From contig JAHFGU010000028.1 of assembly GCA_023247285.1 (NCBI GenBank), positions 1-14,840 on the forward strand: 14,840 nucleotides of DNA. Reading direction: 5' to 3'. A program made the position numbers and the translations under genes. This stretch comes from Candidatus Omnitrophota bacterium (GTDB lineage Bacteria > Omnitrophota > Koll11 > Aquiviventales > Aquiviventaceae). Positions within the stretch are counted from its first letter, which is position 1. The number at the start of each line of letters is the position of its first letter. Shown here piece after piece: positions 6,499-13,685 of this stretch. The notes under the pieces were generated by a model. The model did no database searches, was not told where the DNA came from, and saw only the letters and a program-made list of their open reading frames with translations.

Positions 6499-6526
6499 CG
6501 CCGTATATGGCGGGGGGGCGCAGCGG

Positions 6527-7024
6527 TTACTGCCGGAGCCAGCGATGGGCGAGTTCTTCCGTGATCCGGCGTGCGTCAGCGGCCGACAGGGGGGCGGAAT
6601 CTGGTGTGCGCGCGGCCTGCCGTGTGCGAGCGTTGCCGGACGGGACACCGCCGCGCGCTGCGAGCCAGGCGCACGATCGCACCTGCACTCCGTAGTCCTT
6701 GGCGGTGTCGGTGATGGCGCGGTCATCAGAGAGCAGGAGGAGGCGGTGTGGTGCCGGCGCGCGCCGGATCATGTCCTGCAGGCCCGCGTCCGCCGATGGC
6801 AAAAAGGACACCGCCACTCGACCGCGATGGGCTGCGTGAGCCCTCGCCTCGCCCCGAGAATCAAACACGACACGGATATCGGTTACCGGGATCGGCCAGC
6901 GAACGCCCTCGAGCCATTGGAGCAGGCGGTCTCGTGCCTCGGCCAGCCGTCCTGGCGCCGGCCACACACGATAGAGGAGGTTGTACCCGTCAATGAGCAC
7001 GACGTAGCCAGCAGGAGAGCCCAT
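6527..7024 (-). CDS. NYN-domain (YacP-like) RNA-binding/ribonuclease protein
   Basis: The 165-residue protein opens with VVLIDGYNLLYR (Asp 12, Asn 15), the first motif of the YacP/NYN nuclease fold. VVFDSRG follows, then an acidic SADAGLQDMI and LLLLSDDRAITDTAKDYGVQV, the segment holding the last conserved acidic residues. This resembles the PF05991 YacP group; the Bacillus member Rae1 is a ribosome-associated endoribonuclease. The metal-binding acidic residues appear present, so nuclease activity is plausible but not shown. The C-terminal ~45 residues are a basic helical tail. The ATG at 7024 has no Shine-Dalgarno and lies near the predicted transcription start of a divergent promoter, suggesting a leaderless message. 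HAD follows downstream. Confidence 0.8.
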   Translation of the reverse strand: MGSPAGYVVLIDGYNLLYRVWPAPGRLAEARDRLLQWLEGVRWPIPVTDIRVVFDSRGEARAHAAHRGRVAVSFLPSADAGLQDMIRRAPAPHRLLLLSDDRAITDTAKDYGVQVRSCAWLAARGGVPSGNARTRQAARTPDSAPLSAADARRITEELAHRWLRQ

Positions 7025-7025
7025 G

Positions 7026-7059
7026 CGGTATACTACCGGAAGGGAAAACGCCGCAACAA
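7026..7059. promoter_or_regulatory. Overlapping divergent promoters with a palindromic -10 region
   Basis: The 45-bp gap between two divergent genes holds CGGTA-TAC-TACCG (7026-7038), an inverted repeat. It contains TATACT (7029-7034) as a plus-strand -10 and TAGTAT (7035 to 7030) as a minus-strand -10. The minus promoter has a partial -35 TTGTTG (7059 to 7054) at 18 bases and would start transcription at about the NYN start codon. No good plus-strand -35 is seen. The two polymerases could not occupy the site together. Confidence 0.45.
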
Positions 7060-7068
7060 GGAGATCCT

Positions 7069-7341
7069 ATGCCGCTCAGCGAGAAGGATCGACGATTTTT
7101 GCAGACGGTTGATCGCTTGAAGATGTACCTGCTCTTGCTTGCCCTCGCCGTCTTTATCTATCTCCTCATCGCCCCGGCCGGGGAGATCCAGATGGCGACG
7201 TCGATCCTCGGGTTGGCGCTCTGCGGGGTCTTCTGGCTAACCCAGCGGCTGTTGACCTGTATCAGCGCCCTGGACTTCGAGCTGACCCGCGTTGTGAAGA
7301 GCCTCAAAGGCCTCGTCCCGGACGACCGCGACCGATCATAA
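7069..7341 (+). CDS. Small two-helix membrane protein of unknown function
   Basis: The family of this 90-residue protein is not recognised. It begins with a charged stretch (SEKDRRFLQTVDRLK). Two hydrophobic helices follow: about residues 20-36 (YLLLLALAVFIYLLIAP) and about 42-60 (MATSILGLALCGVFWLTQR). It ends in an amphipathic, charged tail (DFELTRVVKSLKGLVPDDRDRS). It is probably a small inner-membrane protein with both ends in the cytoplasm. The start is well supported: AAGGAG (7058-7063) lies five bases before the ATG. It is transcribed alone, divergent from the NYN gene and convergent with the second TIGR04073-like gene, whose stop lies only ten bases away. Confidence 0.75.
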   Translation: MPLSEKDRRFLQTVDRLKMYLLLLALAVFIYLLIAPAGEIQMATSILGLALCGVFWLTQRLLTCISALDFELTRVVKSLKGLVPDDRDRS

Positions 7342-7351
7342 ACCGGCGCGC

Positions 7352-7729
7352 TTATTCTTCCTGCCACTCCCCATTGGCGAAGACGAATTCCGGCAAGATG
7401 AGCGGCTGGTAATTGTTCGGCTCATTCGTGTAAAAGGTCACGACTTCATAGAGGCCGGCGACTTCCCGAAAGAGTGCGCGGGCAGCCCCCTGCGCCACCC
7501 CGACGGTCGCGCCGGCAATGTAGCCTTCCCGACGCGTCACCAGCGTGCTGGTTCGGATGATCTCGAGGGGCGCGGTGACGATGTTGGCGACCCCACGGCC
7601 GACTTTCCGCAGCGGCTGTTGCAGCCGCGACTGAGGCGCCGTGGTCTCGCCAGCTCCCCACGCCGCCCCCGCGCTCCCGACCAGCAGCAGCGCGCACGCG
7701 ACGACTTCCCTTCCCCAGCGGTTACCCAT
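7352..7729 (-). CDS. Small secreted protein, TIGR04073 family, copy 2
   Basis: The 125-residue paralogue of the protein at 5459-5788 shares its layout: signal peptide (GREVVACALLLVGSAGAAWGAG), KVGRGVANIVTAPLEII, a glycine-spaced GATVGVAQGAARALFREVAGLYE, then VVTFY and NYQPLILPEF. Conserved between the copies are K-x-GRGV-x-N-x-x-T-x-x-x-EI, the G-x3-G-x3-G run, GxYE-x-x-TF and Y-x-P...LP. It is exported and its function is unknown. GGAGGG (7739 to 7734) lies four bases before the ATG. The first eight bases overlap the end of the upstream CPBP protease gene (ATGGGTAA), so it is the last gene of the inositol synthase-CPBP operon and probably coupled to it. Confidence 0.7.
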   Translation of the reverse strand: MGNRWGREVVACALLLVGSAGAAWGAGETTAPQSRLQQPLRKVGRGVANIVTAPLEIIRTSTLVTRREGYIAGATVGVAQGAARALFREVAGLYEVVTFYTNEPNNYQPLILPEFVFANGEWQEE

Positions 7730-8561
7730 GCATCCCTCCGTTCGCTGACCGCCCCATGCGCGACCATAGCAGGATCAGCGCCCCGACGCCCATAAGGACT
7801 CCCCAGCTGACGACGCCATTGATCACCCGGCTGGTGCCGAACAGCCAGGCTTGCGGCGCCTCCGGAAAGGCGATCGTCAATTTGCCGACGCGCGCGCCGT
7901 ACGCGAGCGCGGCATGCAAGCCGATGGCCAGGTACAACTGCCCCGTCTGCAAGTAGCTCATGGCGAGGACAGCACCCAGCAGCGCCAAGCCCGCGAGCTC
8001 CAAGCCCGAGGACACGGACCAGGTCAGTGTTTTCAAGTGCACGGCTGAATAGAGCACGCTACTGGCCGCGACGGCGATCTTGGTTGAATGCGCCAGCAAG
8101 TGCTGCAGGATGAATCCGCGGAAGACGAGTTCTTCCACCACGCCGATGAGCACGGCGAGGGGCACGAACGTCACGATGACCCTCCACAGGCGAACGTGGT
8201 CCGGAATAATCTCAACCTGGTAGGCTTGGCTGAGAAAACCGACCGCCACCACGGACGCGCACGCCGCCAGGCCGAGGCTGGCGCCAATAAGCAGGTGCCG
8301 TCCTCCGACCGCGAGCTCCGTCAGCCCGTAGGAATGGACCGCCCGTCCTCGGCGCCAGGCGCACACCATCAGGCTGATGACCGCGGAGACGGAGACGCAC
8401 CGTCGGAAAACCCGCCACCACGGCAGGGGGACCCACGGCGTCACCACAACGCTGAACAGCAGGCTGAGCAGGAAGACGTAGGCGCCGAACTGGATCACGG
8501 CCCCCCAGCCGGCGCGGGATGTCGGGCTAGCGGGCGCGGGTGCCACGGATGAACGCCTCAA
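7722..8561 (-). CDS. CPBP (CAAX/Abi) family intramembrane metalloprotease
   Basis: This polytopic membrane protein (279 residues) has about seven to eight hydrophobic helices. The CPBP motifs are present: EELVFR (Glu 143, Glu 144, Arg 148), the second motif SSVLYSAVH with His 175, and AIGLHAALAYG with His 216. Known members are CAAX prenyl endopeptidases, bacteriocin-immunity proteins and exosortase-linked proteases; the substrate here is unknown. The ATG at 8561 overlaps the 3' end of the inositol synthase gene by 35 bases. An in-frame GTG at 8546 is a possible alternative. The gene overlaps both neighbours, which suggests translation is coupled from inositol synthase through to the TIGR04073-like protein. 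Pairing with that family makes an envelope-protein processing role plausible, as inference only. Confidence 0.85.
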   Translation of the reverse strand: MRRSSVAPAPASPTSRAGWGAVIQFGAYVFLLSLLFSVVVTPWVPLPWWRVFRRCVSVSAVISLMVCAWRRGRAVHSYGLTELAVGGRHLLIGASLGLAACASVVAVGFLSQAYQVEIIPDHVRLWRVIVTFVPLAVLIGVVEELVFRGFILQHLLAHSTKIAVAASSVLYSAVHLKTLTWSVSSGLELAGLALLGAVLAMSYLQTGQLYLAIGLHAALAYGARVGKLTIAFPEAPQAWLFGTSRVINGVVSWGVLMGVGALILLWSRMGRSANGGMHG

Positions 8562-9636
8562 CCTGACGGCGGGCTTCTTCGTCGGCCATGGGTTGCGGCG
8601 GATGTTTCATCGTCCAGGCGGACACGGCATGCAGGGGGCCGCGCACGCCGCGGTCCCTGGCCAGGCGCAGGCACCGGATGGCATCGATGGTCATGCCGGC
8701 GCTGTTGGGCGAGTCTTCAACGGATAGCCGGGCCTCCAGCTCAATCGGGCAGTCGCCGAACCCCCGGCCCTCGATGCGCAGGAAGCAGACCTTGCGGTCG
8801 TGCTGCCAGGGGACGTAGTCGCTCGGACCGATGTGGATCTGGCTGCTGTCGAGCCGTTCCGGCAGGACCGACTGCACGGCCTCGGTCTTCGAGATCTTCT
8901 TCATCGTCAGCCGGTCACGGCTCAGCATGTTGAGGAAGTCCGTGTTGCCGCCGACATTGAGCTGATACGTCCGCTCGATGACTGCGCCGCGCTCGCGGAA
9001 GAGCCGGGCGAGCGTCCGATGCAGGATGGTGGCGCCGACCTGGCCTTTGACATCATCCCCGACGAGGGGGATGCCGCGCTCGGCGAACCGCGCCCCCCAG
9101 CGTCGGTCGGATGCGATGAACACCGGGATGCAGTTGATGAGGCTGACGCCGGCTTCGAGGCAGGCCTCGGTGTACGCCTCGCTGGCCTGCTGCGACCCCA
9201 CCGGCAGGTAGCTCAACAGGATCTCGGCGCCGGTCTGCCGCAGCACCCGCGCGATGTTGGCAGGCTGAGCTTTGGCGATGATGAAGGTTTCCTCCGGCGG
9301 ATGCTGGTGCATGTGGGGTGCGACCCCGTCCAGAACCGGGCCCATTTGGACGGTCACCCCGTAGCGCGGCAGGCGCTTGACGAAGAGCGCGGTACAGTTG
9401 GGGCGCGCGACCGCCGCCGTCCCAAGCGGTCGCCCGACCTTGCGCGCATCGATGTCAAACGCCGCCACGACCTTGATATCGGCAGGCGTGTACCGGCCGA
9501 CCCGCGTGTGCAGCAGGCCGGGCAGCAGCGCGCCGTTGCTCGAGGCGGTGCGGGTGCGGCCATAATAGACGAGGCCCTGGAGCAGCGAGCTGGCGCAATT
9601 GCCGATGCCGACGATCGCGATTCGGATGGTGGCCAT
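8527..9636 (-). CDS. Inositol-3-phosphate synthase (myo-inositol-1-phosphate synthase)
   Basis: This enzyme converts glucose 6-phosphate to 1D-myo-inositol 3-phosphate, using NAD as a transient hydride carrier. The 369-residue product resembles the compact actinobacterial/archaeal-type Ino1. The N-terminal Rossmann motif is IAIVGIGNCASSLLQG, followed by VVAAFDIDARKVGRPL. The catalytic half has SYLPVGSQQA, GDDVKGQVGATILHRTLARLF, TYQLNVGGNTDFLNM and RLTMKKISKTEAV, including the conserved lysines of the active site. ATG 9636 was chosen over ATG 9684 because it places the Rossmann motif at the normal distance and because a near-consensus promoter lies between the two. No Shine-Dalgarno is visible. 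It is first in an operon with the CPBP protease and the second TIGR04073-like protein. Products could feed inositol lipids or a compatible solute; nothing here decides. Confidence 0.9.
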   Translation of the reverse strand: MATIRIAIVGIGNCASSLLQGLVYYGRTRTASSNGALLPGLLHTRVGRYTPADIKVVAAFDIDARKVGRPLGTAAVARPNCTALFVKRLPRYGVTVQMGPVLDGVAPHMHQHPPEETFIIAKAQPANIARVLRQTGAEILLSYLPVGSQQASEAYTEACLEAGVSLINCIPVFIASDRRWGARFAERGIPLVGDDVKGQVGATILHRTLARLFRERGAVIERTYQLNVGGNTDFLNMLSRDRLTMKKISKTEAVQSVLPERLDSSQIHIGPSDYVPWQHDRKVCFLRIEGRGFGDCPIELEARLSVEDSPNSAGMTIDAIRCLRLARDRGVRGPLHAVSAWTMKHPPQPMADEEARRQVEAFIRGTRAR

Positions 9637-9655
9637 TGAGGCTGAGTCGTGACTT

Positions 9656-9684
9656 ATTATAGGCTTGCCCCGTCGGTGAATCAA
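9656..9684 (-). promoter_or_regulatory. Strong sigma-70 promoter for the inositol synthase operon
   Basis: On the minus strand, TTGATT (9684 to 9679) is followed after exactly 17 bases by a perfect TATAAT (9661 to 9656). The predicted start near 9649 leaves only about a 13-nt leader before the ATG at 9636, without a Shine-Dalgarno. It lies in the short gap after the GH57 gene, so the inositol synthase operon need not depend on readthrough. Confidence 0.75.
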
Positions 9685-9710
9685 GCCGCGTCCGCCTGCG
9701 GAACGACGAT

Positions 9711-11843
9711 TTACCAGCCGCGGGTCTCCCCGTCAGCCGGCGCCAGGAGGAGCTGGACCGTGTTCGTTGCGGGATAGCGCTCGAGCGGTTTGCCATCGAT
9801 AGCCAACGAAATGCTCATCGGGAGCGGATCGTCCGCAGCCACCCCAAGCAAGGACAATGGCACTGCCAGTTCGATGAGCCGGCCGCCTGCGCATTCGATC
9901 GGCAGCGCTGCCCCGCCCTCGCTCTCGGCGCGCACGTGCCCCTCCGCATCGGGGCGCAGCGTCAACTGTATGGGTCCGAGCGACAGCCCAATGGACCAGC
10001 CGGCCAGCCGAGCAAGCGCATCGTGATCAACATCCACGCGCAGGAAGCAGGTGCGACCGTCGGAACCGAAGTGCAAACGATGCAGCGCGTGGGCGCCCGG
10101 CTGCATCGCGCCGGACGGCGAGGTCAAGCTGAGCCGGCCGGCGAAGAGCCACTCATAATAGGAGCTCTCTCGCCCGTCGATCGTTGGCCGGATCCAGCCG
10201 GTGGGCGCGCTGGTGGTGCCCTGCTCCGGTCGGCGGATCGGCCGGTCAAGCGCATCAGGAACGGGCAGCCCGGCCAGACGATAGCTGTTGGCGAGGTGCG
10301 CCCGGAACAGCCGGTCGAACTCGTCGGCCTGCGCCGAAAAATGTGTGTCGCCGAACCACCACATCCAATCGCTGCCTTCCGCAATGCAGAAGCTCCGCCA
10401 TGCCGCGGGATCCAGGCGTCCGTCCTCGCGGAGCGGCGCCAGGGCGTCCCGCGCCAGGGCGAGCTGATCCCAGGCCGCGTTCTTTTCGGGATGGCCGATC
10501 CAGGTCGCCAGGTTCGCATCGATCCACGAGCCGCTATGCATCGGCGGCAGGCTGGGCGCGCGGTCCAGCGGATAGCGCGATAAAAACTCGCTGACCGTGA
10601 CGCATTGGAACCGGCTGTCGCCGGCCAGCGCGTCATAGAGCGCGCTCAGGAATATCTGGCCATCTTCCGGGTAGCTTTCCCAAGCGTTCTCCCCATCGAG
10701 GATCACGGTCACCAGCGGCGGCTCCGGCGCGCTGCGGCGTTGCTCGTGGATTGCTCCGAGGCGGCGCAGGAAATCCGCCACCGCTTCCTGCGGCCGCCAG
10801 CGGTTGTAGACGAACCCGATGAGATCAGAGAGCTCGCGGTCGCGAAACAGCACCGCCAGTTCTCCCTGCGGGCGGCGGATCGCATGCGGCCGGTACAGCG
10901 CCGCCGCGTCACGACTGGTGCGCACGGTGCGCCAGAGGATCTCCTCGTCCGTGGCGATCCACCGGATGCCGGCGTCCATGACCGCGGCCACAGCCTCCTC
11001 GCTGACGCTGCCTTCCGACGGCCACAGACCCTCAGGGGGCTTGCCGAACACCTCAGCGTGGCGAACCAGCCCCTCGCGAATCTGCCAGCGCGCATCTTCG
11101 GGATGGCGGAATGCGTGCTGGGGCAGCGGCAGCTGGGGCAGCGCCGCCCGGGCCGCCTGCAGGTCGCAGAGCAGCGGCAGGATCGGGTGGTAGTACGGCG
11201 AAGTGGAGAGCTCGATTTGCCCGCGCTCGGCCATAGCCCGGTATGTCGGAATGACCCGTGCAACGAGCGCCAGCTGGGCTTCGAGTACGCGCTGTTTGTC
11301 CTCTTCCGTAAAATGCGCGTCTTTGGCCGTCACCTGCGCCAGCGCTGGCTCCTGCGTGCGCAGCCAGGGATCGATCCAGGCGAGGTTGAACCAAACCTGG
11401 AGATCGCGGTAGTCCTGCGGCCGAAACCGGCGCCGTGCCTCCTCGAGGGCCTCCGGGTCTGCGGCGTCTCCCCGCTTGGCGAGCAGGTCGCGGTAGCGCG
11501 GGTACGGCGCGATCATGTGCGCGCGGTTGGCGAGAAAGAACCACTGCAAGACGAAGCGCTGCTCATCGGTGGTTAACTCCGCAGCCGGTTTGCGGGAGAG
11601 ATCCAGGAAGATGTCAGAGCCGTTCGAGGGCGGCAGGTACGCTTGGAGCTGGTCCAGCAACGAGGGGACGATATTGACCGTCTGGTGGATCGCCGGGTAC
11701 GCCTTGAGGCGCGCCACCATGTCCACATAGTCTTTAGCCGCGTGCAGCCGGACCCACGGCATGGAGCACGCTCCGGTCGCCAGATCCCGGTAGTAGGGCT
11801 GGTGCATGTGCCAGATGAAGGCGATGGAGAGCGGCTGCGTCAT
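9711..11843 (-). CDS. Glycoside hydrolase family 57 protein (alpha-amylase/alpha-mannosidase-like)
   Basis: This is a 710-residue cytoplasmic-type glycosidase with no signal peptide. The GH57 signature HMHQPYYRD starts at His 12. The catalytic nucleophile is probably Glu 277 in GLWPSEGSVSE, and the acid/base is probably Asp 383 in VILDGENAWE. Both match the COG1449 branch of GH57, which acts on alpha-glucans or related alpha-linked sugars. SDWMWWFGDTHFS (~491-503) is a further conserved segment. Residues ~550-710 form a beta-rich C-terminal domain that is common in the ~700-residue subgroup. The exact substrate is not determined. The ATG at 11843 lacks a Shine-Dalgarno; the porin terminator lies 20 bases upstream and no promoter was found between them. 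The start is supported by the position of the HMHQP motif. Confidence 0.9.
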   Translation of the reverse strand: MTQPLSIAFIWHMHQPYYRDLATGACSMPWVRLHAAKDYVDMVARLKAYPAIHQTVNIVPSLLDQLQAYLPPSNGSDIFLDLSRKPAAELTTDEQRFVLQWFFLANRAHMIAPYPRYRDLLAKRGDAADPEALEEARRRFRPQDYRDLQVWFNLAWIDPWLRTQEPALAQVTAKDAHFTEEDKQRVLEAQLALVARVIPTYRAMAERGQIELSTSPYYHPILPLLCDLQAARAALPQLPLPQHAFRHPEDARWQIREGLVRHAEVFGKPPEGLWPSEGSVSEEAVAAVMDAGIRWIATDEEILWRTVRTSRDAAALYRPHAIRRPQGELAVLFRDRELSDLIGFVYNRWRPQEAVADFLRRLGAIHEQRRSAPEPPLVTVILDGENAWESYPEDGQIFLSALYDALAGDSRFQCVTVSEFLSRYPLDRAPSLPPMHSGSWIDANLATWIGHPEKNAAWDQLALARDALAPLREDGRLDPAAWRSFCIAEGSDWMWWFGDTHFSAQADEFDRLFRAHLANSYRLAGLPVPDALDRPIRRPEQGTTSAPTGWIRPTIDGRESSYYEWLFAGRLSLTSPSGAMQPGAHALHRLHFGSDGRTCFLRVDVDHDALARLAGWSIGLSLGPIQLTLRPDAEGHVRAESEGGAALPIECAGGRLIELAVPLSLLGVAADDPLPMSISLAIDGKPLERYPATNTVQLLLAPADGETRGW

Positions 11844-11861
11844 GGAAGCTCTAGTTCGGCT

Positions 11862-11900
11862 AACAAAACGCCCCCTGCCTCTGGGGAAGCAGGGGGCGTT
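11862..11900 (-). terminator. Intrinsic terminator of the porin gene
   Basis: A perfect 12-bp stem (11867-11878 with 11889-11900, AACGCCCCCTGC paired with its complement) and a 10-nt loop are followed on the minus strand by TTTTGTTAG. It starts 15 bases after the porin stop codon and ends just before the GH57 start. It therefore separates the two genes. Confidence 0.9.
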
Positions 11901-11915
11901 GCCCGACGGGCAGGC

Positions 11916-13409
11916 TTAAAACTTGACGCTGACCGACGTCACCAGCTCCTGGGCGCTGCTGTCAAACGGGTCACGGAACACGTTCCCTGGCAGGAACAGC
12001 CCATAAACCAGGCCCAGGGCCACGTCATCCGTGTACGCGTAGTCAGCCTTGACGTCCCACTCGGTGCCGAAGAAGTTCTCGCGCTTCGCGCCTGGAGCAG
12101 GCACGACGCCCTTGTCCGCGATGAACCAGGTCAGCCGGTTGTCGACCTTGAGGTCTTCAAGCGGCCGTACCGCGGCGTGCAGCGCCAGCTGGTGCTGGTT
12201 CGTCGTGGAGTTGGTGATGGTGTTGTAGGTCGTCGAGCCGATGATCGTTGCCCCGGATTGCGCCGGCATGTAAAAGCCCGCCGCCTGGAACTCGCGGAGC
12301 AAGGTGCTGAAGGCGCCGCGGTAGATCGGATCCCAGCCACCGATGGCGGTCGCGTTGCCTTCATCGCCGGAGTAGAAGATCCATTCCCCTCCCAGGGTCG
12401 GGGTCCACGCCGTGCCTTTCATGGTGTAGTCCAGCCCTAAGTCGGTTGCCCAGGCTTGGAACGGGCTGCCGGGTGCGCCTTCCGCGTCGAAGAGGATGGA
12501 CGAGGTGATGCGCCGGCCCCACTGGTACGCAAGCTCTCCCCAGGTGCTGAGGCCTTCAGCCGGCGACATGCTGCCGCGGAACCCCAACGTGTTGGCTTGC
12601 GGATGGTGCTCCGATTCGAAGCCGGCAGAGAAGGCCAGCTCGCGGTCCCGCTTGGTCCAGAAGTACGCTTCCAGTTCGGAGTTCATGCTGTCGAGCTTCG
12701 TGCCGAGGTTCACCCCGATGAGGTTGGCGTCATCCCTGGAGCTGTCTCCTGTCCCCGTGATGCTCACGTCGTTCTCATCGACCTTGGCGTACACGCCGTC
12801 CACCACGAGCGGCACACCGCCCAGCACCCCCGAGAGGTCCAGGGTGCCGCGGATCGCATCGAACGCGGTGAGGTCGCTGAACTCATCCGCGGCGAGCGTA
12901 GTGTCCGGGTCATTGTCGCCACGGACGAGCCGGTTGCCGACAACGAATCCGCGGCCAAACCACAGCCGCTGCCGTCCCACCGTCACAGTGAGCGGCGAGT
13001 AAAATAACTCTTTCAAGGTGACGTTCGCGAGGGAGAGCTGGACTTGGTTCGCATTGGCGGACGGGGTGTCGGTGGCGTCATCCGCGAACGAGCCCCAGAC
13101 GCGCTGGTTGATGAGGCGGACCTGGGTCGAGACGTTCTCGGTGAGGTCGGCGCCGACGTCCACTGCGGTGAGCTGCTGGAGGAACGCATCTCCAGAAGAT
13201 CCGTGGTCTGCGGTGAAGCTGTCGACCACAGTCGTGCTGCCGCCGCCTGTCCCGTTGATCACGCCCTCGTTCAGCCGCAAGGATTTGCGGAAGAACGACC
13301 GTACGGTGGCTTCCCCGCCGACTTTCACGTTCTGAACCTCGGCATAGGCCGGCACGCTGCAGGCCAGAAGTCCGAGCAGGACTGCGCTTCTTAGCGTAGC
13401 CCTCACCAT
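11916..13409 (-). CDS. Outer-membrane beta-barrel porin, alginate-export-like
   Basis: The 497-residue protein has a signal peptide (MVRATLRSAVLLGLLACSVP, cleavage after AYA near residue 23) and ends in VTSVSVKF. The terminal phenylalanine is typical of Bam-assembled barrels. Alternating hydrophobic and polar strands run throughout. VTVGRQRLWFGRGFVVGNRL, GTLDLSGVLGGVPLVVDGVY and SELEAYFWTKRDRELAF resemble the alginate-export (AlgE-like) family, which forms passive channels for sugars or small anions. The substrate is unknown. ATG 13409 is favoured over the upstream in-frame ATG (13457) because AAGGAGG (13423 to 13417) lies seven bases before it and a clean signal peptide follows. The gene is monocistronic, with its own strong promoter, structured leader and intrinsic terminator. 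EVQNVKVGG at the mature start resembles proteins of uncultured Omnitrophota, in my recollection. Confidence 0.82.
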   Translation of the reverse strand: MVRATLRSAVLLGLLACSVPAYAEVQNVKVGGEATVRSFFRKSLRLNEGVINGTGGGSTTVVDSFTADHGSSGDAFLQQLTAVDVGADLTENVSTQVRLINQRVWGSFADDATDTPSANANQVQLSLANVTLKELFYSPLTVTVGRQRLWFGRGFVVGNRLVRGDNDPDTTLAADEFSDLTAFDAIRGTLDLSGVLGGVPLVVDGVYAKVDENDVSITGTGDSSRDDANLIGVNLGTKLDSMNSELEAYFWTKRDRELAFSAGFESEHHPQANTLGFRGSMSPAEGLSTWGELAYQWGRRITSSILFDAEGAPGSPFQAWATDLGLDYTMKGTAWTPTLGGEWIFYSGDEGNATAIGGWDPIYRGAFSTLLREFQAAGFYMPAQSGATIIGSTTYNTITNSTTNQHQLALHAAVRPLEDLKVDNRLTWFIADKGVVPAPGAKRENFFGTEWDVKADYAYTDDVALGLVYGLFLPGNVFRDPFDSSAQELVTSVSVKF

Positions 13410-13553
13410 GGACCACCCTCCTTGTTGTGAGCCCCACGTACAATCACCGGAACGCATCCGTACTCTTCAACTGCACCAACAGCCTGTCAGGTTGTGTGGT
13501 ACGCGAACTTCGCTCCCCTTTCCCGGGAGTGCGAGCACACCTCCTTTCAGAGT
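13410..13553 (-). promoter_or_regulatory. ~144-nt structured 5' leader of the porin mRNA
   Basis: Between the predicted start (~13553) and the porin ATG lies a long leader. Near its 5' end is AAAGGAGGTG (13547 to 13538), a near-perfect Shine-Dalgarno with no start codon at usable distance. Its GGAG can pair with CTCC at 13529-13526, reinforced by T-G-T with G-C-A inside. The same CTCC(C) can instead pair with GGGAG at 13517-13513, so two hairpins exclude each other. A third small hairpin (GCGA/TCGC) follows. The remaining leader carries the real ribosome binding site AAGGAGG. I did not match it to a known riboswitch class. Confidence 0.45.
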
Positions 13554-13559
13554 GCATTC

Positions 13560-13589
13560 ACTATAGGGGCGGGGGCGCAGGCGTGTCAA
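13560..13589 (-). promoter_or_regulatory. Strong sigma-70 promoter of the porin gene
   Basis: On the minus strand TTGACA (13589 to 13584) is followed after 18 bases by TATAGT (13565 to 13560). The spacer is nearly all G and C, unlike the flanks. Immediately upstream is an A-tract (TTAAAAAATGC), resembling an UP element. The predicted start is near 13553. Confidence 0.8.
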
Positions 13590-13597
13590 GCATTTTT

Positions 13598-13633
13598 TAA
13601 CGCGTTACTATTAAGTTCTACGTAAGTTTACGT
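13598..13633. promoter_or_regulatory. Two operator-like palindromes upstream of the porin promoter
   Basis: TAACGCGTTA (13598-13607) is a perfect 10-bp palindrome next to the -35 region. ACGTAA-GT-TTACGT (13620-13633) is a perfect inverted repeat centred about 73 bases upstream of the predicted porin start, a position suitable for a class I activator. No regulator can be named. From 13634 to 13685 nothing further is seen. Confidence 0.4.
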
Positions 13634-13685
13634 GATTTTGATGGACACTGGGAGACGTTCTTGGATCGGAAGAGATGGAGTGAGG

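Noticed and set aside
10605..11576. Long plus-strand open frame (323 codons) inside the GH57 gene
   Set aside because: It is antisense to the conserved GH57 catalytic region and its product has no recognisable pattern. The same applies to the frames at 8800-9639 and 12456-13007.
13410..13553. Porin leader as a c-di-GMP (GEMM) riboswitch
   Set aside because: The conserved GEMM core segments and tetraloop arrangement are not visible; only generic competing hairpins can be supported.
13558..13568. TCACTATAGGG, identical to the 3' part of a phage T7 promoter
   Set aside because: The upstream TAATACGAC half is absent and the bases are explained as the reverse complement of the porin -10 region. 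Coincidence.
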